NCBI GenBank assembly: GCA_001799565.1
Contig: MGTS01000032.1
Location: forward strand, 1-56,158
Source: Elusimicrobia bacterium GWA2_51_34
Lineage (GTDB): Bacteria; Elusimicrobiota; Elusimicrobia; Elusimicrobiales; UBA9959
Direction of reading: 5' to 3'
DNA: 56,158 bases
Below the pieces are notes generated by a model. That model was not told the origin of the DNA, made no database searches, and was given only the letters and a program-made list of their open reading frames with translations. Positions within the stretch are counted from its first letter, which is position 1; each line of letters opens with the position of its first letter. Shown piece by piece: positions 41,304 to 48,921 of the stretch. Both the position numbers and the translations under genes were made by a program.

Positions 41304-43592
41304 CTACTTTGAAGTGGCGGTGTAAGTGCCGTCCCAGTCTTTTCCGGGCGGCTCGGCTTCGTAAATCTTTATTCTTTCCTCATAAAGGTCATAAAGCGCT
41401 TTCAGCGTGAACGGCGTCCGGCGGCATTCTTCAAGCAAGGCGCGGGCTTCTTTCCAGTTCTGCCCCCTATAGGCGGCCAGCATTTTATTGTGCGCTTCTT
41501 CATGCAGCCGGAATTCAGCGCTCTGTTTCACGGCTTTTCTCCCCAGGAGCGTGAAAATATTAACCGGCACGGTCTTGCCCTTTACCTTAATAAGGTCCAG
41601 TTCAAGAACCGCGAAATCAGCCGCCTGTTCTTTTGTTTTGGGGCCTATCACGATCCCTACTCCGTAGGGCTTTGACTGACCCTCAAGGCGGGAGGCCAGG
41701 TTCACGTCGTCGCCAAGCACGGAATAGTTAAACCTCTGGTCGGACCCCATATTGCCCACGCAACAGTCGCCGGTATTCAATCCGACGCCTATGTTTATCG
41801 GGATGTGTTTGCGGTCTTCTTTAACAGCTTCTTTGCGCCAGGTTTCATTAAGTTCTTTCAGTTTTTCCTGCATTCTCAGCGCGGCTTCACACGCGTTTGA
41901 CGCATGGTGAGGGTCGTTAAGCGGAGCGTTCCAGAACGCCATTATGCAGTCGCCTATATATTTATCCACGTAACCCAGCCTGTCCATAATTATTCCGGTC
42001 ATAGGCGTGAGAAAGCGGTTTATGACTCTTGTAAGGCCATGCGCGTTATATTGCTCGGATATTGTTGTAAATCCCCTGATATCGCAGAAGAGTATGGTCA
42101 TGGCGCGGGTCTCGCCTCCAAGCTTCAGTTTTTCCGGATGTTTCGCCAGTTCTGCAACAAGTTTGGGATGCATGTAACGGCTGAACGCTGTGCGCACCTG
42201 CCTGCGCTCCGTTTCACTTTTAAGATAGTTTATGAGCGTGGAAGACATGTATATAAGCACTACGGTAAAACCCGGGAAAACAGGGTCCAGCAGATATCCG
42301 TACACGGAAAAGGCCCGCCATGAGGCATAAAGGGCGAAAGTCATGCCGGCCGCGCCCGCGAAAGCGCACCATAACGCGCCCAGACGGGGCAAAAGTGCAA
42401 TAAGCAGCCCGCCGAGGAACAGCATATAAAGAACCTCGGCGCCGGCGGCCCAGTCCGGCCTTTTGAGGTAATTATTGAGGAGTATCTGTTCAACCACATT
42501 CGCGTGCACTTCCACTCCGGGAATAGAGGGATTTAAAACTGTAACTCTAAGGTCTTTAAGTCCGGCGGCGCTGGTTCCCACTAGTGTAATAGCTCCGTTT
42601 ATCGGGGCCGGGTCAAAACCTTTTTCAAAGATCTTCCATACCGGAACAGTGCGCTCCAAAACAGTATCGGTGAAATACGCCCAGATCCTTCCGTCGGCGT
42701 CGGTGGGCACTATCAAACGGCCTATTTTCAATTTATTTATGCCGGTATGGCCCCCGCCCTCTCCGCTTGCGCCGGAGGATTTTACCGCGTATCCCGGCGC
42801 TCCCTGGGCAACCCGAAGGGCCTCGGCAGCCAGCGAAGGGATCAGCCTGTCTCCCTTACTGAAAAGAAGCGGAACCCTGCGGACCACGCCGTCCAGTTCA
42901 GAGATAAAGCTGAAGCTGCCGTTTCCTGAAGCGGCTTTCTCAATTCCGGGAAGATTGATTACAGCCCCTGAAAAACTGTACAGGTAATTTATCGGATTAT
43001 CGCCGGCATAGGAAAAAGCCGCTTTAACCTCCGGAACCGCGGAGTTTTCTTCAGAGGTAAGCGCAAAGCCCGTAACCACGCCGGCCGCGGCTACGGCTTT
43101 AGCGAATACTCTGTCATTGTCGGGCAGGTTTGCCAGATTGTTTTTTAGAGCTTTCACCGCGGGGATGGAAGGCCATGTTTCCATTACCCTGGCGGGAGAC
43201 GTTCGGTCAGGCTCGGCGAACACGGCGTCAAAAGCTATCACAGAGGCTCCCAGCTCATTAAGCCTGTTCACCATTTTTGCCAGCAGGGTTCTTGGCCAGG
43301 GCCACTGTCCCAGCTTCGCAAGGCTTTCATCGTCTATGTCAATTATTCTTACGGGGACCGGCTCATAAACACGGGGCTTGAGCGTTATCAGGGAATCAAA
43401 AGACCTGTGCTGTATCAGCTCTACCCATTTCCAGCCTGATACCCGGACAGCCGTTAAAGCCAAAAGCACGGCAAGAGGAACAACGATATGCGCCCAACCG
43501 TGAACAATTCTGCGCCTGTGGGAATACCATTTGGCGATAGTTTTAGCTTTTTCGTGCGCGTTGCGCATCTTGTGTTTAGTTTTCTGGTACAT
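41304..43592 (-). CDS. CHASE2-domain adenylate/guanylate cyclase
   Basis: A 762-residue inner-membrane protein. TM1 is at about 33-52. An extracytoplasmic CHASE2 domain (about 55-375) has FDSLITLKPRVYEPVPVRIIDIDDESLAKLGQWPWPR and VIAFDAVFAEPDR. Three TM segments follow (about 380-455). The class III cyclase (about 490-680) has the first metal Asp in LFCDIRGFTT, Lys and second Asp in VDKYIGDCIMAFW, and Asn/Arg in VNLASRLEG. A short C-terminal helical region ends it. CHASE2 senses unknown extracellular or periplasmic signals. It is divergent from the CsgG-like/TPR/barrel and FecR genes. CHASE2 cyclases are often encoded near FecR-domain genes, so a shared signalling unit is plausible. The ATG at 43592 is one of two close starts (the second at residue 9). 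Confidence 0.93.
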   Translation of the reverse strand: MYQKTKHKMRNAHEKAKTIAKWYSHRRRIVHGWAHIVVPLAVLLALTAVRVSGWKWVELIQHRSFDSLITLKPRVYEPVPVRIIDIDDESLAKLGQWPWPRTLLAKMVNRLNELGASVIAFDAVFAEPDRTSPARVMETWPSIPAVKALKNNLANLPDNDRVFAKAVAAAGVVTGFALTSEENSAVPEVKAAFSYAGDNPINYLYSFSGAVINLPGIEKAASGNGSFSFISELDGVVRRVPLLFSKGDRLIPSLAAEALRVAQGAPGYAVKSSGASGEGGGHTGINKLKIGRLIVPTDADGRIWAYFTDTVLERTVPVWKIFEKGFDPAPINGAITLVGTSAAGLKDLRVTVLNPSIPGVEVHANVVEQILLNNYLKRPDWAAGAEVLYMLFLGGLLIALLPRLGALWCAFAGAAGMTFALYASWRAFSVYGYLLDPVFPGFTVVLIYMSSTLINYLKSETERRQVRTAFSRYMHPKLVAELAKHPEKLKLGGETRAMTILFCDIRGFTTISEQYNAHGLTRVINRFLTPMTGIIMDRLGYVDKYIGDCIMAFWNAPLNDPHHASNACEAALRMQEKLKELNETWRKEAVKEDRKHIPINIGVGLNTGDCCVGNMGSDQRFNYSVLGDDVNLASRLEGQSKPYGVGIVIGPKTKEQAADFAVLELDLIKVKGKTVPVNIFTLLGRKAVKQSAEFRLHEEAHNKMLAAYRGQNWKEARALLEECRRTPFTLKALYDLYEERIKIYEAEPPGKDWDGTYTATSK

Positions 43593-43756
43593 ATGCGATT
43601 TTAAAAAAATCTTTTTAGACGGCTGATATTAAATTCTCCCCTTTTTAGACAACAAATGCAAGCTGTTTTCCAGAATGAAGGGGGGCTCTTTCGCATATAA
43701 TCACGGAGGCAGTTGAAGAATCAGGGTTTATTAATTTTGTAAACTAGTTGGCATAT

Positions 43757-45595
43757 ATGAACCGAATTCACTGGAAATTTCCGGCATTAACTTCTTTGCT
43801 TCTACTGTCAGCCCCCTTCCTTTTCGCGCTTGACTACGCTAAAGAAAGCCAAAAACCAGCCCGGGAAAACGCCATCCAGGCCGATACGGCTAAACTGGCC
43901 GCCGCTGCTCGACAGAAAATTGCCGTCTTAGATTTTAAAACCGTGGGGGACTCAACAAACCTGGGAGAAGGCGCCGCAGAAATACTTCGCACCACCCTGA
44001 TGGAAACAGGCAATTATACTGTGGTTGAACGCAGTATGCTTAAACAGGTGCTGGAAGAGCAAAAGCTTGGACTAAGCGGAGTGTTGGATCAGAATGTTGC
44101 CGTAGGAATAGGAAAAATTTTAAGGGTAAAGCTTGTCGCTGTGGGTAGTGTGGTGAAAATGGGCGAAACTTTTACTCTTAACGTCCGCTTTATAGACGTT
44201 GAAACAGGGGAAGCAGTATCCGGTAAAAAACTTACTACACAAAGGAGAGAAGAAATTCCCGGCTTGTGTGAGAAGATGGTGAAAATACTTTCAAAAGGAC
44301 AAACTCCGCAAGAAGTGGAAAAAGAAAGCCCACTGCTCTCAAAGGCAGTAACCGAGGATTCAAAAGAGATCACTTACAAACAGATACTTGAAAAGCCCGA
44401 CGACCCGGACCTGAACTACGCCTACGCGAAAACGCAGGTCGCAAAGGGAGATTTGAAGGGCGCGGCCGGAACGCTTGAAAGAATGCTGATGGTGAACCCC
44501 GGCCTGCACAATATACGGCTTTTTTACGCGGTGGTCCTTTACCGGCTGGATAACTTGGTGGAAGCCCGGAGTGAACTGGACAGCCTTCAAAAAACTGGCA
44601 TACCGGAACCGGTAAAGAACGAGGCGCGGTCGTATCTGAAAGCGATAGAAAAAAGGCAGAAACGCACGCATCTCGCCGGAAGCCTTAGCGCCGGCGCGCA
44701 GTATGATTCCAACAGGAACGCTTCTCCTACTTCGGAAACCATGCTTTTCTTCGGAACCCCGCTGGATCTCACCGGGGATTCGCTCAAACGGAAAGATACG
44801 GCTTTTCTCATGACAGGGACCGCTGAAGTGAAACGCGCTTTAGGCGCGGGCGGAAAGCATGAGGTGTCCGGCTCTGCCACATATTACAGGGCGGACCAGA
44901 CGCACGTTAAAACGATAAATCTTCAGGCCTGGTCCTACCGGCTGAACGGAACTTACAGGGCGTCCTTCGCGGAAATAACCCCCGGGTTCATATATGACCG
45001 TGTGCTGCTTGCGGGAGACAGATTCCTTAACAACACCGGCGTAAACCTGAAGCTTGCCCGAAAATTGAACAGGACTACGGACGCGTCCCTGGAAACTAAA
45101 TACGCTGACCAGAACTATCTCGCCACGCCGGATGTCGCTTCCAATCCGGAACGCAGGGGCGGGCTTTTCAGTGTTTCCGCGGGCGCCGGGCGGCTGCTTA
45201 ATCCCACAATGAAGCTTAACGCGGAAATCACGGGTTCAGCCAAGCGGGCCGGTAAGAAATACAACGCTTATAACGGACTATCCTTAGGGTTCAGGCATTC
45301 CTGGCTTTTGGGTAAAGGGATGTTCCTCCTGTCTTCCATTTCTGCGGAAAGCGACTCTTATCTGGAGGCCGACGCGGTTATCAGCGACAGGAAAAGAAAA
45401 GACACTGTTTTAAGAGGCGGCCTGCTTTACGGTCTGCCTGTTTCAATGCTCCATAAGAAGCTGAAAAACCTGACTGACCTCACCCTAACCCTGAATTGCG
45501 AGCACTTCCGCTCTAAATCCAATGTGCTGAACTACACTTATGTTAACAACAAGGCGGCGCTGCTGCTGACCTACAGATGGGAGCTGGGAATATGA
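43757..45595 (+). CDS. CsgG/FlgO-like N-terminus, TPR region and C-terminal outer-membrane barrel
   Basis: A TTG lies three codons upstream (43748), but the ATG at 43757 is preferred. The 612-residue exported protein has a signal peptide about 1-25. A CsgG/FlgO-like domain (about 55-190) has KIAVLDFKTVGDSTNLGEG, TTLMETGNYTVVERSML and LVAVGSVVKMGETFTLNVR. A TPR-like section (about 205-305) has DPDLNYAYAKTQVAKGDLKGAAGTLERML. The C-terminal half looks like a 14-strand barrel of the surface-lipoprotein-assembly-modifier (Slam) type: AGSLSAGAQYDSNRNASPTSE at its first strand and a final LLLTYRWELGI. Combining these three parts in one protein is unusual. It overlaps the FecR gene by 4 nt (ATGA) and is divergent from the CHASE2 cyclase gene. 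Confidence 0.82.
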   Translation: MNRIHWKFPALTSLLLLSAPFLFALDYAKESQKPARENAIQADTAKLAAAARQKIAVLDFKTVGDSTNLGEGAAEILRTTLMETGNYTVVERSMLKQVLEEQKLGLSGVLDQNVAVGIGKILRVKLVAVGSVVKMGETFTLNVRFIDVETGEAVSGKKLTTQRREEIPGLCEKMVKILSKGQTPQEVEKESPLLSKAVTEDSKEITYKQILEKPDDPDLNYAYAKTQVAKGDLKGAAGTLERMLMVNPGLHNIRLFYAVVLYRLDNLVEARSELDSLQKTGIPEPVKNEARSYLKAIEKRQKRTHLAGSLSAGAQYDSNRNASPTSETMLFFGTPLDLTGDSLKRKDTAFLMTGTAEVKRALGAGGKHEVSGSATYYRADQTHVKTINLQAWSYRLNGTYRASFAEITPGFIYDRVLLAGDRFLNNTGVNLKLARKLNRTTDASLETKYADQNYLATPDVASNPERRGGLFSVSAGAGRLLNPTMKLNAEITGSAKRAGKKYNAYNGLSLGFRHSWLLGKGMFLLSSISAESDSYLEADAVISDRKRKDTVLRGGLLYGLPVSMLHKKLKNLTDLTLTLNCEHFRSKSNVLNYTYVNNKAALLLTYRWELGI

Positions 45596-46884
45596 TAAAA
45601 ACTTTTTTTGGTTTTGTATTTGTGCTTGTTTCCGCCGCCGGTCCCCGCGCGTACGCGTTGGTTCCCTCGCGCATAGGCGCGGCGGGCGCCGTGAGCGGGC
45701 TTGTTAAGGCTACGGCAGAAAAAGAGACCGTCGGCCGCGTAATACAAAGCGGCAAACCGCTTTTTCTTAACGATCATGTGACCACGGACGCGAAGGGAAA
45801 GCTGCAGGTAATGCTGCTGGATGAGACCATTTTCACGCTTGGCCCCAACAGCGACATGGTGCTGGATGAATTCGTTTACGACTCAGCCTCCGATACCGGA
45901 AAAGTTTCCGCGAAGATAACAAAGGGCGTATTCCGTTTTGTTACGGGCAAGGTTGCCAGAAAAGATCCGGCCAATATGAAGGTAAAGCTGGCGGTGGGAA
46001 CTATAGGGATAAGGGGTACTATAGCCGCGGGCACTACCGGCGAGCAGGGGTCAACCGTTATACTGCTTGGCCCTGGAACGCAAAATAACGCGAATGAAAA
46101 GTCCGGCGCGATTACCGTTGATAACGGTCATTCCTCCGTTCTTATAGACCAGCCGGGCTTCGGCGTTACCATAACTCCGGGCCAGCAGACGCTTTCAGTT
46201 ACGGACATGTCCGCGCAGGCGGGCCAGATAACAAAGGCGCTTTCATCCGGGTCATCGTCAAAATCGGACAAAAAAGATTCCGGCCAGGGCAACGGGAGCG
46301 ACGCGGCTAAAAACAATTCGTCCGGCTTACCCGCAAATACGCCCTCCGCTCCTATTTCACCAACCCCGACATCCGGAGATACTAACAATCCGCCGCCCTC
46401 GGAACCCGATAATAACCTGCCGTCCGGTGGTGAAGAAGCCGGCCAGACTACCGCTTTGGGGGGCAGTTCGCTAGACATGTCCGCGGATATGGCGCTAATA
46501 ACGGAACCGCTTGTAGACACCGCCAATCTGGCGGTACAGGATATTGCCGCGGCCGCAACCGTGATAGTGGACGGCGTATCCACCTGGGACAATGTCCGCA
46601 GCATTACGACTGGCCTGGCGACCTATGCCCTGGATGCGCAGTCGAATAATTATACATGCACAGGACAAGACTGTCTTGGAGGTGCGGGAATAATGCAATT
46701 CCATCTCGGGGTGGATTTTGGCGCACGCACGTATGGCGGTCCGGGGTCAGAACTTACGCTGCTCACGGGTATCTATGGTCAATCCGCAGCAATAGGCCAA
46801 AAAGATTTCAGCAATCTGTCATTGCAGGCACTAATACCAATAATGCCAACTTCAATTATTCCACTATCGCATTCGAAAACCTGA
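45592..46884 (+). CDS. Exported FecR-domain protein, probable frameshift near its 3' end
   Basis: The start is the ATG overlapping the barrel gene stop (ATGA). Residues 1-22 are a signal peptide. The FecR domain (about 25-170) has GRVIQSGKPLFLNDHVTTDAKGKLQVMLLDETIFTLGPNSDM and the conserved KLAVGTIGIRGT. A Ser/Pro/Asn-rich linker (about 215-295) follows, then a C-terminal beta-rich region with TYGGPGSELTLLTGIYG. This frame ends in LIPIMPTSIIPLSHSKT, which does not fit. A different frame continues the expected sequence (GTNTNNANFNYSTIAFENL and VQVHLVYLDATSG...TAPRVE) to a stop at 46985. The shift lies about 46795-46830, near an A5 run. FecR domains normally regulate iron uptake sigma factors, but here no sigma factor is present. 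Association with a CHASE2 cyclase suggests signalling. Confidence 0.85.
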   Translation: MIKTFFGFVFVLVSAAGPRAYALVPSRIGAAGAVSGLVKATAEKETVGRVIQSGKPLFLNDHVTTDAKGKLQVMLLDETIFTLGPNSDMVLDEFVYDSASDTGKVSAKITKGVFRFVTGKVARKDPANMKVKLAVGTIGIRGTIAAGTTGEQGSTVILLGPGTQNNANEKSGAITVDNGHSSVLIDQPGFGVTITPGQQTLSVTDMSAQAGQITKALSSGSSSKSDKKDSGQGNGSDAAKNNSSGLPANTPSAPISPTPTSGDTNNPPPSEPDNNLPSGGEEAGQTTALGGSSLDMSADMALITEPLVDTANLAVQDIAAAATVIVDGVSTWDNVRSITTGLATYALDAQSNNYTCTGQDCLGGAGIMQFHLGVDFGARTYGGPGSELTLLTGIYGQSAAIGQKDFSNLSLQALIPIMPTSIIPLSHSKT

Positions 46885-47004
46885 ATGGCACCGCAGCTAA
46901 TGATGTTCAAGTTCATCTTGTCTATCTTGACGCAACCAGCGGTACTGCTGGAACTGGAACAATAACAGCTCCACGGGTGGAATAACCGGCAAAAATCCAG
47001 CCCT

Positions 47005-47114
47005 GGGCCCAAAGGCCTATCCGCGGCTAGGTCCTTTGGCCCTTGGAGCTCTAATTTTTATCAAGTATGATACGTTTAGATCAGTCACCATGTAATCCCC
47101 GGAATTGGCCGGGG
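47005..47114 (+). terminator. Two hairpins between the FecR gene and the metallo-beta-lactamase-fold gene
   Basis: The first stem is GGGCCCAAAGG (47005-47015) / CCTTTGGCCC (47033-47042) with one bulge. The second is CCCCGG (47097-47102) / CCGGGG (47109-47114) with a 6-nt loop. Neither has a clear T tract. They separate the FecR transcript from the gene starting at 47193, and no gene is seen in this gap. Confidence 0.55.
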
Positions 47115-47192
47115 AGTATCCACCTCCGGACCTTAATCTGGATTCGCCATGGAGATCGGCAGCGACAAAGATTAAGTTTTTGAGATGGATTC

Positions 47193-48689
47193 GTGAAAAC
47201 AAAAAAACCGCTCCATTCATCCGTGAGTCCGAAAGCGCCGCTTGCCGCCGTGCTTCTTTTTTCCGGACTTTTTTTTGCTTTTCCGGCCGCTGACCTTTTT
47301 GCCGGCGCGTTTTACGACCTTACCGCCGCGGCTTTCAACCTTGAAATTCCGGCTATCCCCAATCCCGCGCCCGCTAAACTCCTGGGCCCTCTTAAAGCCG
47401 CGCCGGCCTTGAACGCGTATTTTGTAAAAGTGGGGCAGGGCGACTGCGAATATCTAGAATTGCCCAACGGGAAGAACGTGCTTATAGACGGCGGCCCCGC
47501 CGACTACTCCGGCACGGGCATCCCGCCCGTAGCGCGGTTCCTGACCCAGCAGGGAATTACCCGCCTGGACCATGTGGTATTAACACATCCCCATGCCGAC
47601 CATTTCGCGGGCCTTCAGTATGTTTTTGACCATGTGCAGGTTGACAATTTTTATGACACCCGCGAGGACAATCCCGGCGCGTCCACCTTAAAAGCTTTGC
47701 GCAAACAGATCAGTCAGAACCCGGCCGTAACGGTAAACTATCCCGCGGAAGGCGACACACTGAACTGGGATCCGGGCGAAGTGCAGGTAAAGGTGCTGAA
47801 CAGCTGCTCCACTCCCGGCCAAAGCACATCGGGCGGCGTCCTCAACAACTGTTCCATCGTTTTAAAAGTCACGTACCAGGACATTTCCCTGCTTTACGGC
47901 GGGGATATGCAGGATGAATTGGAAGCCAGACTGGTCTCAAAATACGGCAGCGCACTGCAGGCTGACGTTCTGAAAGTGGGCCATCATGGCAGCGCGAACG
48001 CTTCCAGCACATCGTATCTTGGCAAAGTAAAGCCCAAGTTCGCCTACATAGAGGTTGGCGCCGGTAATCCTTTCGGGCATCCTACGCAGGCCGCGCTTTC
48101 AAGGCTGCAGGCGACCGGGGCTAAAATATATAGGACAGATCTTGATGGCACGCAGAAATTTACCGTAAGCGGCGGAAATTCCACGCTAGAGGCCGTTATT
48201 GACGACGCTTACGCGCAGCCGCCTGAAACAACGAACAGTAATATGGAAGTATTTGTGCCCCCCGTATTACTGGCCGGTTCCCGCGATATCTGGCTTGTTG
48301 ATATAACTGAAACATGCACATCCGAAGGCGAAGTGGTTTCCGCGTATCCCGCGGTATATAAAATGATCGTAAGTGAAGAAAATTCACGGATCCTGAAGGT
48401 ATTCCGTTTTACGGATCTGGAAGGGATTGAACGCCGGATAGAGGTTTATTTTACCGGCGGGGACTGGATGAAGTACGGATTGACCTATTTTGTAACTAAC
48501 GTAGGAGCGGATAAAGGCCGGGCTTATTTTATAAACGACCTTTCCACCGCCGACCGTGAGAACGGCCGCATAGCGCCAAGGATAGATCCTTTCGATTCCA
48601 AAAAACTGGCGGATTTCATCGCCGCTGATTTCCTGGACTCAAACGGCAGCGTGAAGGCCGTATTCAGCGGCCTGGCTGCCGGACAGTAA
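47193..48689 (+). CDS. Exported metallo-beta-lactamase-fold protein (ComEC-C-terminal-like)
   Basis: A GTG start gives 498 residues with a signal-like N-terminus (a charged start, then AAVLLFSGLFFAFPAADLFAG). Residues 70-335 are a metallo-beta-lactamase fold as in the C-terminal domain of ComEC/Rec2: YFVKVGQGDCEYLELPNGKNV, VLTHPHADHFAGLQYV (metal His/Asp), LLYGGDMQ, VGHHGSANASS and KPKFAYIEVGAGNPFGHPT. The metal ligands are intact. ComEC proteins carry a competence membrane domain that is absent here; stand-alone exported forms exist. Residues 340-498 are unassigned and have no visible membrane segment. A nuclease or phosphodiesterase activity in the periplasm or outside is likely from the fold. 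It is preceded by hairpins and probably has its own promoter. Confidence 0.82.
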   Translation: MKTKKPLHSSVSPKAPLAAVLLFSGLFFAFPAADLFAGAFYDLTAAAFNLEIPAIPNPAPAKLLGPLKAAPALNAYFVKVGQGDCEYLELPNGKNVLIDGGPADYSGTGIPPVARFLTQQGITRLDHVVLTHPHADHFAGLQYVFDHVQVDNFYDTREDNPGASTLKALRKQISQNPAVTVNYPAEGDTLNWDPGEVQVKVLNSCSTPGQSTSGGVLNNCSIVLKVTYQDISLLYGGDMQDELEARLVSKYGSALQADVLKVGHHGSANASSTSYLGKVKPKFAYIEVGAGNPFGHPTQAALSRLQATGAKIYRTDLDGTQKFTVSGGNSTLEAVIDDAYAQPPETTNSNMEVFVPPVLLAGSRDIWLVDITETCTSEGEVVSAYPAVYKMIVSEENSRILKVFRFTDLEGIERRIEVYFTGGDWMKYGLTYFVTNVGADKGRAYFINDLSTADRENGRIAPRIDPFDSKKLADFIAADFLDSNGSVKAVFSGLAAGQ

Positions 48690-48703
48690 TTGTAAGTTAA
48701 CCC

Positions 48704-48878
48704 GAATCCTGCAGTTCAGTTTTATTACCATAGATAAATCAGGCGAACAGGAATATTGCAGGATTCCCCGCCCCGCGGGTCGAAAACCAAGCGCTATGCG
48801 CGCCGGGTTTTCGAGGGTGTATGCCGCGCGCAGCGCACCTTGAGCACTGCGAAAGGGAAAGTTTCAACTGAAACTTTC
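48704..48878. repeat. Cluster of three hairpins in a convergent intergenic space
   Basis: There are three separate palindromes: GAATCCTGCA / TGCAGGATTC (48704-48713, 48757-48766); CGAAAACC / GGTTTTCG (48781-48788, 48806-48813); and GAAAGTTTC-aact-GAAACTTTC (48857-48878). They lie between the convergent 47.2-kb gene and the ispH fusion. Bidirectional termination is likely. No coding signal in 48690-48921. Confidence 0.6.
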
Positions 48879-48921
48879 AGGTTAATACCCCTTTTGAGCT
48901 CCGCACTTCCCGCTTAATCCC

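Noticed and set aside
46656-46985. Possible separate 109-codon gene after the FecR gene
   Set aside because: Only its last 45 residues look real, and they continue the FecR protein, so a frameshift is the better explanation.
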